Assembly: GCF_004328705.1 (NCBI RefSeq)
Contig: NZ_CP035319.1
Location: forward strand, 434,001 to 498,000
DNA: 64,000 nt
Source: Rhodococcus sp. ABRD24
GTDB lineage: Bacteria; Actinomycetota; Actinomycetes; Mycobacteriales; Mycobacteriaceae
Direction: 5' to 3'
The notes under the pieces were generated by a model that was not told the origin of the DNA, did not search any database, and was given only the letters and a program-made list of their open reading frames with translations. Both the position numbers and the translations under genes were made by a program. Shown here piece after piece: positions 56,354 through 64,000 of this stretch. Every line of letters starts with the position of its first letter. Position 1 is the stretch's first letter.

Positions 56354-57502
56354 GTGATCGATGTCGAGTCCGCACTCAACTTGGAGGCAGTCCTGTCCGC
56401 TGGAGCCGGTGTGTCCCCGCACCCTTCCCAGTCCACTCCACCGCTCACCGATGCCGTCGAGGACGTGCTGCGGGAGTTCTTCGCATCCCGCGCCGACGCG
56501 ATCGCCACAGTCGGTGGCGGCTACGAGACCGCCGTCCAGACACTCGAGAGCTTCGTCCTGCGCGGCGGCAAACGGGTGCGGCCGGTGTTCGCCTGGACCG
56601 GCTGGCTCGGTGCGGGCGGCGACCCCACCGGCCCACAGGCGCCGGCCACCTTGCGCACCGCCGCAGCGCTCGAACTGGTACAGGCGTGCGCGCTGGTCCA
56701 CGACGACATCATCGACGCGTCGACCACCCGTCGCGGCTTCCCCACCGTGCACGTCGAGTTCGCCGACCAGCACGCCACGCAGCAGTGGAACGGCGGATCG
56801 GCAGAATTCGGCCGTGCCGTGGCAATCCTGCTCGGCGACCTTGCCCTTGCCTGGGCCGACGACATGGTCCGCGAGGCGGGCCTGGAGCCGGCGGCGGCGG
56901 CGCGAATCTCACCGGTGTGGTCGGCGATGCGTACCGAGGTACTCGGCGGACAGTTCCTCGACATCAGCAACGAGGTCCGCGCCGACGAGTCGGTCGATGC
57001 CGCACTCCGCGTCAACCGCTACAAGACTGCCGCCTACACGATCGAACGACCGCTGCACCTGGGCGCGGCCCTCGCCGACGCAGACGCGTCGCTGATCGAG
57101 GCGTACCGCCGCTTCGGCACCGACATCGGGATCGCGTTCCAGTTGCGCGACGACCTGCTCGGAGTGTTCGGTGACCCCGACGTCACCGGCAAACCGTCGG
57201 GCGACGATCTGCGGGCCGGGAAGCGCACAGTGCTGTTCGCGGTGGCGCTCGAACGCGCAGACGAGACCGACCCGAAGGCTGCGGCACTGCTCCGCAGCTC
57301 GATCGGAACCGATCTCACCGACGCACAGGTCGAAGGGCTGCGCGGACTGATCACCGACCTGGGCGCTGTCGACGACGCGGAACGTCGCATCGCGGAACTC
57401 ACGGACAGTGCGCTCACCGCGCTCGACGGCAGCACCGCAACAGCGGAAGGCAAACGCCAGCTTCGGGAAATGGCGATCGCCGTCACCCGCCGGAACGCCT
57501 GA
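56354..57502 (+). CDS. idsA2: polyprenyl (probably geranylgeranyl) diphosphate synthase
   Basis: Condenses isopentenyl diphosphate units; likely GGPP for the carotenoid genes next door. The 382-residue all-helical protein has LRGGKRVRPVFAWTGWLGAG, the first Asp-rich motif ACALVHDDIIDASTTRRGFP, and the second GIAFQLRDDLLGVFGDP with the KPSGDDLRAGKRTVLFAVAL end. Two bulky residues just before the first motif would favour C20. M. tuberculosis has idsA2 (Rv2173) here. GTG 56354 is the start; crtI follows after 5 bp. Confidence 0.92.
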   Translation: MIDVESALNLEAVLSAGAGVSPHPSQSTPPLTDAVEDVLREFFASRADAIATVGGGYETAVQTLESFVLRGGKRVRPVFAWTGWLGAGGDPTGPQAPATLRTAAALELVQACALVHDDIIDASTTRRGFPTVHVEFADQHATQQWNGGSAEFGRAVAILLGDLALAWADDMVREAGLEPAAAARISPVWSAMRTEVLGGQFLDISNEVRADESVDAALRVNRYKTAAYTIERPLHLGAALADADASLIEAYRRFGTDIGIAFQLRDDLLGVFGDPDVTGKPSGDDLRAGKRTVLFAVALERADETDPKAAALLRSSIGTDLTDAQVEGLRGLITDLGAVDDAERRIAELTDSALTALDGSTATAEGKRQLREMAIAVTRRNA

Positions 57503-57507
57503 TCGCC

Positions 57508-59079
57508 GTGGGCACGCGCACCGTTGCCGGTGCCACGGACCGGGTCGTGGTCGTGGGGGCAGGGCTCGCCGGACTGTCCGCGGCGTTGCATCTGCGCGGC
57601 ACCGGGCGGCACGTCACGCTGCTCGAACGGGAGGACCATCCGGGCGGACGCGTCGGCGTGCACCGGGGTCCCGGCTACACGATCGACAACGGCGCAACGG
57701 TGTTGACGATGCCGGAGCTGGTGCGCGACGCCCTGGCCGCGGTCGGCGCCGACTTCGACTCCACGACGCCGCCGCTGCGGCTCCACACCCTCGAACCCGC
57801 TTATCACGCGCGGTTCGCGGACAGCTCCACCATCGACGTGCACTCGGACCCGGACAAGATGGTCGCCGAGGTGACGCGGGTATGTGGGCCCGCGGAGGCA
57901 CGACGGTACCTGGATCTGCGCCGGTGGCTCGCACGCATCTTCCAGGCCGAGTTCGGCACGTTCATCGATTCGAACTTCGATTCACTACTCGACCTGGTCT
58001 CGAGCCGCAGAGCCGCCACGGACCTGGCGCGGCTGACCGCGGCCGGTGGCTTCGGCCGGCTCGGGAACCAGGTCGCGCGTCGGATTACCGACCCGCGGCT
58101 GCGCCGGGTCTTCACGTTCCAGGCACTCTATGCGGGGGTGGCACCGGCGAAGGCCCTCGCGGTGTACGGCGCGATCGCACACATGGACACCTCGCTCGGC
58201 GTCTCGTTCCCCGAGGGCGGCATGCGCACGATCGCGGAGTCGATGGCGGACGCATTCACCACCGCGGGCGGCCGATTGCACCTCGCGACCACGGTGACGC
58301 GGATCGAGCGGTCCGGTGGCCGGGCGCGGCGAGTCCGTACCGCGGACGGACAGGCCTTCGAGTGCGATGCCCTGGTCATGACGCCGGATCTGCCCGTTGT
58401 CGACCAGCTGCTCACGAAGCGCCGTCAGCGCCCTCAGCGCATCTCCCCGTCAGCTGTCGTGCTGCACGGAACCGTGCCACGGCGCACGAGCGCCGGATGG
58501 GGTGCGCCACACCATCACACGATCGACTTCGGCGCGGCGTGGGAGCGCACCTTCGCGGAGATCGCGGCGCGGTCTGGCCGCGGAAAGCTCATGAGCGACC
58601 CGTCGCTGCTGATCACCCGCCCTGCGGTCACCGATCCGGGGCTGCTGATCACCCGCGGCGGCGAAGAGTGTGAGCCACTGTCGGTACTGGCGCCGTGCCC
58701 CAATCTCGACAGCGCACCGTTCGACTGGTCGGTGCTCACCGGCGCTTACACGCGGGAACTGCTGCGCGTCCTCGAAGGCCGCGGATACACGGGCATCACC
58801 GAGGGATATGTCATTGATCACATCGATACACCCCAGACATGGGCCGAGCGTGGCATGGCCGCCGGAAGTCCGTTCGCTCCCGCGCACATATTCCGGCAAA
58901 CCGGGCCATTCCGGCGACGCAACCTGCTACGACATCCCGCCAACGTAGTCCTCGCAGGATCCGGAACCACCCCCGGCGTGGGCGTTCCCACGGTGCTGAT
59001 CTCGGGCAAGCTCGCCGCCGAACGCATCTGCGGAACGTTGGGTACCGGGCTTGCCGGAAAATTGCCGCCGACCCACTAA
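57508..59079 (+). CDS. crtI: phytoene desaturase CrtI
   Basis: FAD-dependent desaturase turning phytoene into lycopene. The 523-residue protein has the FAD fold RVVVVGAGLAGLSAALHLRG and LLEREDHPGGRVGVH at the N-terminus, FTFQALYAGVAPAKALAVYG, FPEGGMRTIAESMADA, and the C-terminal carotenoid-desaturase signature NVVLAGSGTTPGVGVPTVLI (GSGTxPGxGxP) followed by SGKLAAERI. It starts 5 bp after idsA2, so they share a transcript. Confidence 0.92.
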   Translation: MGTRTVAGATDRVVVVGAGLAGLSAALHLRGTGRHVTLLEREDHPGGRVGVHRGPGYTIDNGATVLTMPELVRDALAAVGADFDSTTPPLRLHTLEPAYHARFADSSTIDVHSDPDKMVAEVTRVCGPAEARRYLDLRRWLARIFQAEFGTFIDSNFDSLLDLVSSRRAATDLARLTAAGGFGRLGNQVARRITDPRLRRVFTFQALYAGVAPAKALAVYGAIAHMDTSLGVSFPEGGMRTIAESMADAFTTAGGRLHLATTVTRIERSGGRARRVRTADGQAFECDALVMTPDLPVVDQLLTKRRQRPQRISPSAVVLHGTVPRRTSAGWGAPHHHTIDFGAAWERTFAEIAARSGRGKLMSDPSLLITRPAVTDPGLLITRGGEECEPLSVLAPCPNLDSAPFDWSVLTGAYTRELLRVLEGRGYTGITEGYVIDHIDTPQTWAERGMAAGSPFAPAHIFRQTGPFRRRNLLRHPANVVLAGSGTTPGVGVPTVLISGKLAAERICGTLGTGLAGKLPPTH

Positions 59080-59164
59080 AGTGAGTAGCCGTCCCATGCT
59101 CCCCGGCAGTGACTACACGGCCGGAGCGCACCGAACCATCCTTCCGGGGGAGGAACCTGCACCG

Positions 59165-60775
59165 ATGTCGGCCTCTACCCGCATCCGCGACACGTCGGCC
59201 GCCGGTCGGTCCTGGCTGCGTTCGAGCGCCGGCTTCCTGCGGACCCCCAACGGTCATTCGACGGTGCTCGGGTCCGCCGGCGCGGCGATGATCACATTCG
59301 GCGGATTCGGCGCCGGGAGTGTGCGCCGCCACGATCCACTGCTCGAGGACATCAATCTGTCGTGGCTGCGGTTCGGGCACGGCTATGCGCTCTCGACCGT
59401 GCTCATCTGGGTCGGCGTCCTGTCGATGATTGCCGCGTGGGTGCGCCTCGGCCGCGGTGCACTTGCCGGACGGGTCGGAACGCGGGCCCTGCTGTGGACG
59501 GTGCCGGTGTGGATCGCGCCGCTGCTGCTCGCTCCCCCGATGTTCAGCCGGGACGCCTATTCGTATCTTGCCCAGGGCGCTCTGCTCCGGGACGGCTTCG
59601 ACCCCTATGCGGTCGGCCCTGTGGTCAACCCCGGCATCCTGCTCGACAACGTCAGCAACGTGTGGACCACAACCACCGCGCCCTACGGTCCGGTCTCACT
59701 GCTGATCGGCCAGGGGATCACCGCCATCACCGGCGACAACGTCATCGCCGGCACGATGATGCTGCGTTTGACGATGCTGCCGGGCCTGGCGCTCATGATG
59801 TGGGCGCTGCCGCGGCTGGCGCGTCAGCTCGGCGGGAACCCCTCGATCGCGCTGTGGCTCGCGGTACTCAACCCGCTGGTCCTCATTCACCTCATCGGCG
59901 GGGTGCACAACGAGCTGCTGATGGTCGGCCTCATGGTTGCCGGAATCACGCTGGCGTTGGACCGGCATCACGTCGCCTCCGTCGCGGTCGTGGCGCTCGG
60001 CGTGGCCGTCAAGGCGATGGCGGGGATCGCCCTGCCGTTCATCGTGTGGATCTGGATGCTGCACGAACGTGATCGCGCGCAGGCGGAGGGCAGAGAGCCT
60101 GCGACGCCGCTCGCACTGTTCACGAAGACCGCCGGTACCGGCGTCGCCGTCTTCCTGGCGGTCTTCGCTGCCGCCTCCGCCATCGCCGGTGTCGGAATCG
60201 GCTGGCTGACGGCGTTGTCCGGGTCCGCGAAGATCATCAACTGGCTGTCGCTTCCGACGATCATGGCGCACATCGTCACGGTGAGCACCGACCTGCACGC
60301 CGGTAACCCGGTCCTCGGGGTCACGCGCATGATCTGTGCGCTCGCGCTCGTCGCGATCCTCGTCGCGGTGTGGTGGCGATTCCGCAAGACCGAGCGCGAC
60401 GCCGTCATGGGCATCCTCATCGCCCTCGTCGCGATCGTCGTCCTCTCCCCGGCCGCGCTGCCGTGGTACTACTCGTGGCCGCTCGCGGTGGCAGCGGGCT
60501 TCGCAATCTCCACCAGGGTGTTGCAGATCCTGGTCGGCCTGTCGACGTGGCTCATGCTGGTGTTCCAGCCGGACGGCTCGATCGGGCTCTACAACTTCGC
60601 ACAGGTGGCACTGGCGACCTTCGCTGCCGTGGTCGCGGCGCTGTCACTGCGAACGGTCGACCCGCTCCGGCTGCGGTCGGTGGCCGTCACCGACCCTGAG
60701 CGCGCCGCGCCACTCGTCCCGAACATTGCGACCGAGCTGACCGATGTCACCGAGCGGCGCTCGTCGCCGCTGTGA
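59165..60775 (+). CDS. mptA: alpha-(1-6)-mannopyranosyltransferase MptA
   Basis: GT-C enzyme (GT87-like clan) that extends the mannan core of lipomannan from polyprenyl-phosphomannose. The 536-residue protein has about 13 helices. The first outer loop carries APPMFSRDAYSYLAQGALLR, with the catalytic DAYSY, then GFDPYAVGPVVN and TTTAPYGPVSLLIGQGI; WLAVLNPLVLIHLIGGVHNE is also conserved. Its position between crtI and crtB matches Rv2174 apart from the carotenoid genes. ATG 59165 has GGGGGAGGA 11 nt upstream; in-frame GTG 59081 and ATG 59096 are alternatives. Confidence 0.9.
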   Translation: MSASTRIRDTSAAGRSWLRSSAGFLRTPNGHSTVLGSAGAAMITFGGFGAGSVRRHDPLLEDINLSWLRFGHGYALSTVLIWVGVLSMIAAWVRLGRGALAGRVGTRALLWTVPVWIAPLLLAPPMFSRDAYSYLAQGALLRDGFDPYAVGPVVNPGILLDNVSNVWTTTTAPYGPVSLLIGQGITAITGDNVIAGTMMLRLTMLPGLALMMWALPRLARQLGGNPSIALWLAVLNPLVLIHLIGGVHNELLMVGLMVAGITLALDRHHVASVAVVALGVAVKAMAGIALPFIVWIWMLHERDRAQAEGREPATPLALFTKTAGTGVAVFLAVFAAASAIAGVGIGWLTALSGSAKIINWLSLPTIMAHIVTVSTDLHAGNPVLGVTRMICALALVAILVAVWWRFRKTERDAVMGILIALVAIVVLSPAALPWYYSWPLAVAAGFAISTRVLQILVGLSTWLMLVFQPDGSIGLYNFAQVALATFAAVVAALSLRTVDPLRLRSVAVTDPERAAPLVPNIATELTDVTERRSSPL

Positions 60776-60785
60776 TCGGAACACG

Positions 60786-61706
60786 GTGAACGAGGATCTG
60801 TCCGCGGCGTACCGGCAATGCCGGCTACTGGCCGCCGAACACGGCCGGACTTATTATCTGGCCACTCGATTGCTGCCGGCGCCGCAACGCCCCGCGGTGC
60901 ATGCCCTGTACGGATTCGCCCGAACCGTCGACGACGTGGTCGACGCGGACTGTGCGGGACGCCCAGGCGTCGACCGCGCCGCCGCCGTCGACCTGATAGA
61001 ACAGCACCTCGACGACGCACTCGCGGGCCGCGCTGTCACCGACACGCGCAGCGGACCGGTCGTCCTCGCCCTCGCGGACACGGTGCGGCGCTACGACATC
61101 CCGGTGGAGTACTTCCGGGCCTTCCTCGACTCCATGCGAATGGATATCCCCGGCTCGGCGTCCTACCGCGGCACCTATCGCGACATGGACGAGCTGCGCC
61201 GGTACATGTACGGCTCGGCGGCCGTCATCGGTCTGCAGATGCTGCCGGTGCTGGGAACGACCGTCCCCGTTTCCGTGGCCGCACCGCACGCTGCCGCGCT
61301 CGGCGAGGCGTTCCAGCTGACCAACTTCATCCGGGACGTCGGTGAGGACCTCGATCGGGGAAGGATCTACCTGCCCGCCGATGATCTCGCGGCATTCGGC
61401 GTCGACGCCGACCTGTTGCACCACTGTCGCCGGACGGGCACCGTCGATCCCCGCCTACGCCGGGCACTGGCACACTTCACCGCACTCACCCGCGCGCTGT
61501 ACCGACGGGCCGAACCCGGGCTGGAGATGCTCGCGCCCCGAGTCCGTCCCGGGCTGCGTGCGGCGTTCGTGCTCTACGGGGAGATCCTCGACGAGGTGGA
61601 GCGGTCCGGATACCGCGTCCTCGACCGACGCGCGACGGTGTCCCGCAGACGCCGCGTCGCGGTCGCATTGCCCCTGCTCGCGCGGACACTGCTCCCTCCG
61701 GCCTGA
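60786..61706 (+). CDS. crtB: phytoene synthase
   Basis: Joins two GGPP to phytoene. The 306-residue protein has the two Asp-rich sites YGFARTVDDVVDADCAGRPG (DDVVD) and LTNFIRDVGEDLDRGRIYLP (RDVGED), plus DSMRMDIPGSASYRGTYRDM and RRYMYGSAAVIGLQMLPVLG, all standard for CrtB. GTG 60786 (NEDLSAAY) is 10 bp after the mptA stop. It is convergent with the Rv2175c-like gene. Confidence 0.92.
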   Translation: MNEDLSAAYRQCRLLAAEHGRTYYLATRLLPAPQRPAVHALYGFARTVDDVVDADCAGRPGVDRAAAVDLIEQHLDDALAGRAVTDTRSGPVVLALADTVRRYDIPVEYFRAFLDSMRMDIPGSASYRGTYRDMDELRRYMYGSAAVIGLQMLPVLGTTVPVSVAAPHAAALGEAFQLTNFIRDVGEDLDRGRIYLPADDLAAFGVDADLLHHCRRTGTVDPRLRRALAHFTALTRALYRRAEPGLEMLAPRVRPGLRAAFVLYGEILDEVERSGYRVLDRRATVSRRRRVAVALPLLARTLLPPA

Positions 61707-61740
61707 AACGTCCGGTACAGCAGTCGCTCGGGTACGCGGC

Positions 61741-61780
61741 AGAACGTCTCAGAACGTCTCAGAACGCCTCGGAAAGCCTC
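61741..61780. repeat. four 10-bp tandem repeats between crtB and the Rv2175c-like gene
   Basis: AGAACGTCTC occurs at 61741 and 61751, AGAACGCCTC at 61761, and GGAAAGCCTC at 61771, in perfect tandem. The array sits exactly at the junction of two convergent stops and its last bases form part of the second stop. No terminator hairpin is seen nearby, so it may be a relic of slippage. Confidence 0.85.
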
Positions 61781-62147
61781 AAAAGGCCATGGCCTGGGCC
61801 CGGCGAATGACCTCGCGTGCCTTGTCGCCGTGCATCGCTTCGATCGGCGTGCCTGGGAGAGAGTCGTCCGCGGTGAACAGCCATCGCAGAATCTCCTCGT
61901 CCTCGTAGCCGCCGTCGCGGAGCACCGAGAACAGTCCGGGCAGGAATCTGAGGATCTGGCCGTCCGCGCCGAAGAACGTCTCGGGAACACCGAGCACGCC
62001 GTCTCGGCGGACCGCGATCAACTGGTGGTCCCGCAGGAGCTGGTGCACGCGGGTGACGGCGACATCCAGGCTCTTCGACACGTCCACCAGCTGCAGCAGC
62101 GAGATCGAACGGTCCAACACGTCATCGCAGTAAGGGATAGCACTCAC
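61779..62147 (-). CDS. Rv2175c-like winged-helix DNA-binding protein
   Basis: A 122-residue wHTH protein. The DNA-reading part is LQLVDVSKSLDVAVTRVHQL and then LLRDHQLIAVRRDGVLGVP, and the rest packs in the PADR-free Rv2175c fold (FLPGLFSVLRDGGYEDEEIL, then RWLFTADDSLPGTPIEAMHG). In M. tuberculosis Rv2175c is phosphorylated by PknL near its N-terminus and loses DNA binding. The N-terminus here (MSAIPYCDDVLDRSISL) has few Thr, so the phosphosite is not obvious. It is divergent from pknL. Confidence 0.9.
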   Translation of the reverse strand: MSAIPYCDDVLDRSISLLQLVDVSKSLDVAVTRVHQLLRDHQLIAVRRDGVLGVPETFFGADGQILRFLPGLFSVLRDGGYEDEEILRWLFTADDSLPGTPIEAMHGDKAREVIRRAQAMAF

Positions 62148-62324
62148 TCCCCTAACGTTATCGGGTCCGGGCGCCGCCGATCACCACGGTCCCACCGAAC
62201 GCGACGCCCCCAGCGACGCCGGGGCAAACCGGAGCGTGCCGTCAGCTGACTACGATCTATGTGGATCTGCGACTCGAAACAGATACGGACGAGGGGCGCG
62301 AGCTTGAACTCTGGAGGTCAACGG

Positions 62325-64000
62325 TTGATCGGCGTGGTGCTCGATCGCCGGTACCGCATCGATGCATCCATCGCCCGGGGCGGGATGTCCACCGTCTACC
62401 GCGGCATGGATCTGCGTCTGGACCGCCCCGTCGCAATCAAGGTGATGGATCCCCAGTTCGCCGCCGACCCGCAGTTCCTGGCCCGGTTCGAGTTCGAGGC
62501 CCGCGCCGTCGCCCGCCTCAATCATCCCGGCCTGGTCGGTGTCCACGATCAGGGCAGCGACGGCGAGCACGCGTTCCTCGTCATGGAACTGGTCGAGGGC
62601 GGCACACTGCGCGAGCTGCTGCGCGAGCGCGGTCCGATGCCGCCGCACGCCGCCGCGGCCGTTGCCCGTCCGGTCCTCGAGGCGCTCGCCGTCGCCCACC
62701 GGGCCGGGCTGGTGCACCGGGACATCAAGCCCGAGAACATCCTGATCTCGCATTCCGGGGAGGTGAAGATCGCCGACTTCGGGCTGGTCCGAGCAATCGC
62801 CGCTTCGAGCACCACCTCGCGCAGCGTCATCCTCGGTACTGCCGCGTACCTGTCACCGGAACAGGTGACCACCGGCAGCGCCGACGCCCGCAGCGACGTC
62901 TATGCCGCCGGCGTGCTCCTGTTCGAGATGCTCACCGGCCAAACACCTTTCACCGGCGATACCTCGTTGTCGATCGCGTACCAGCGGATCGACAACGACG
63001 TACCCGAGCCGAGCTCGCACATCGAAGGGGTACCGCCGGAGTTCGACGACCTGGTGGTCCGCGCCACCGAACGCGACCCACAGGACCGCTTCGCCGATGC
63101 CGGTGCGATGGCGGCGCAGTTGCGGGCGGTGGCCACGCAGCTGCAACTGCCGGCGTACCGGGTTCCGGCACCCCGCCGAACCGCGCAGCAGGCCGGCGTC
63201 CCGACCGCAGCGACCACCCGCACCCCGCTCGAGCCGGGGGCCACATCGGACGCGGATCCGACGGTCGTCACGCCCGCACCAAGAGCGGACCCGCATGTCG
63301 GCGCCCGGAACGCCGGCCCACACCACACCAAGGTGGTCACCACCTCCACTCCCCGGCTACCCGACGAGTCAGAGATCGGCGACGAGCACCCGTTCGACGG
63401 CGCGGCTGTTCGACGCAAGCGGTCGCGTCGCGCGATCATCGTGTGGGTGCTGGTGGTTCTCATGATCGCATCAGCGGTGGGACTCGGCGGCTGGTGGTTG
63501 GGCTCCGGCCGGTTCGCCGCCGTGCCGGCTGTCGCTGGCCTCGATCGCGCGGCGGCGGCGTCCGCGGTCGAGGCCGCCGGGTTCACAGCCGAGACCCGTG
63601 GCGAGTACTCGAACACGGCGGGCGCCGAGACGCTGGTCGGCACCGATCCGTCCGCCGGGTCGAAAGTGCCGCGGGGATCGTCGGTGGTTCTGCTCGTTTC
63701 CCTGGGCCGGCCCACGGTGCCGGAGGTGACCGGGGGCGGGGATTCCGAGACGGTGGCACGTGGCCTCCGCGATCGCACGTTCGAACCGGTCGACGGCGGC
63801 GAGGCCTTCAGCACCCGCGTCCCGGTCGGCGCCGTCGCGGCACTCGACCCAGCGCCCGGAACGGCGCTGGACGTCGGCTCGCAGGTGCGGATGATCCGCA
63901 GCAAAGGTGCACCGCCGGTGACCATCCCCAATGTCGCAGGGCTGTCGGCGGACGCCGCACGCACCTCTCTCGAGGCCGTCGGGATCACGGTCCGCGACGT
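62325..64000 (+). CDS. pknL: Ser/Thr protein kinase PknL with PASTA domains (3' end cut by window)
   Basis: Membrane receptor kinase. TTG 62325 lies 7 nt after GGAGG. The kinase domain covers about 1-270: Gly loop IARGGMSTVYRGMD, Lys in VAIKVMDP, catalytic HRDIKPENILI, ADFGLVRAI and LGTAAYLSPEQV. A juxtamembrane linker with many Thr, one helix (AIIVWVLVVLMIASAVGLGG) and at least two complete PASTA repeats follow (VPAVAGLDRAAAASAVEAAG, VPEVTGGGDSETVARGLRDR), with a third beginning at IPNVAGLSADAA. M. tuberculosis PknL (399 aa) lacks PASTA repeats, so this is the longer Rhodococcus/Corynebacterium form. About 558 codons are visible. Confidence 0.93.
   Translation, partial: MIGVVLDRRYRIDASIARGGMSTVYRGMDLRLDRPVAIKVMDPQFAADPQFLARFEFEARAVARLNHPGLVGVHDQGSDGEHAFLVMELVEGGTLRELLRERGPMPPHAAAAVARPVLEALAVAHRAGLVHRDIKPENILISHSGEVKIADFGLVRAIAASSTTSRSVILGTAAYLSPEQVTTGSADARSDVYAAGVLLFEMLTGQTPFTGDTSLSIAYQRIDNDVPEPSSHIEGVPPEFDDLVVRATERDPQDRFADAGAMAAQLRAVATQLQLPAYRVPAPRRTAQQAGVPTAATTRTPLEPGATSDADPTVVTPAPRADPHVGARNAGPHHTKVVTTSTPRLPDESEIGDEHPFDGAAVRRKRSRRAIIVWVLVVLMIASAVGLGGWWLGSGRFAAVPAVAGLDRAAAASAVEAAGFTAETRGEYSNTAGAETLVGTDPSAGSKVPRGSSVVLLVSLGRPTVPEVTGGGDSETVARGLRDRTFEPVDGGEAFSTRVPVGAVAALDPAPGTALDVGSQVRMIRSKGAPPVTIPNVAGLSADAARTSLEAVGITVRD

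Overview
The window is chromosomal DNA of a high-GC, mycolic-acid-containing actinobacterium, most likely Rhodococcus in the broad sense. The evidence is gene order and protein family. One end follows the M. tuberculosis dnaE1-rluD-lspA-dinX-ileS neighbourhood. The middle is an actinobacterial division and cell-wall (dcw) cluster with wag31, sepF and pgeF but no ftsA. The right end follows the Rv2169c-Rv2176 block. The carotenoid ketolase is of the Rhodococcus CrtO type. No rRNA, tRNA, CRISPR array or complete insertion sequence was seen.

Layout. 1-2.5 kb: 5' part of dnaE1 and a RarD transporter. 2.7-18 kb: an accessory stretch. It holds an inducible-looking chloramphenicol exporter with a leader peptide; a dormancy-like set (phosphoribosyltransferase/erythromycin-esterase fusion, small ORF, B12-dependent nrdZ) behind a DosR-like box; an AAC(6')-like acetyltransferase; a second FtsW paralogue; an SdpI-like protein; a four-gene cassette (FG-GAP stub, GT60 GlcNAc-transferase, prolyl 4-hydroxylase, small Gly/Pro-containing protein); a lipase remnant; a secreted protein; a VOC protein; GtrA; and a GT87 mannosyltransferase. 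17.7-27.9 kb: secreted chorismate mutase, rluD, lspA, three lipoproteins, dinX, and ileS with a T-box leader. 27.9-49.4 kb: the division and cell-wall cluster, all on the minus strand, from mraZ down to wag31, with most genes overlapping by 4 bp. 49.6-64 kb: an envelope and isoprenoid block (GNAT, lppM, metF, prenyl synthase, mptA, Rv2175c-like, pknL) with carotenoid genes (crtO, cruF-like, GT2, crtI, crtB) inserted between its members.

How it works together. The minus-strand core makes UDP-MurNAc-pentapeptide and lipid II (MurE, F, D, C, MraY, MurG), flips and polymerises it at the septum (FtsW, FtsI, with FtsL and FtsQ), and positions the ring and poles (FtsZ, SepF, Wag31). MraZ probably autoregulates the cluster through three GTGG boxes spaced 10 bp apart. 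The right-hand block supplies prenyl diphosphates for carotenoids and envelope glycolipids, mannosylates lipomannan (MptA), and carries the PknL kinase and its likely partner.

The most novel candidate is the cassette at 11.8-13.8 kb. It pairs a protein prolyl hydroxylase with a hydroxyproline-type GlcNAc transferase next to a small protein holding a GVKPGGVGPVGPT segment. This suggests a bacterial counterpart of the eukaryotic Skp1 hydroxylation/glycosylation pathway. Family assignments come from reading motifs by eye; no search was run.
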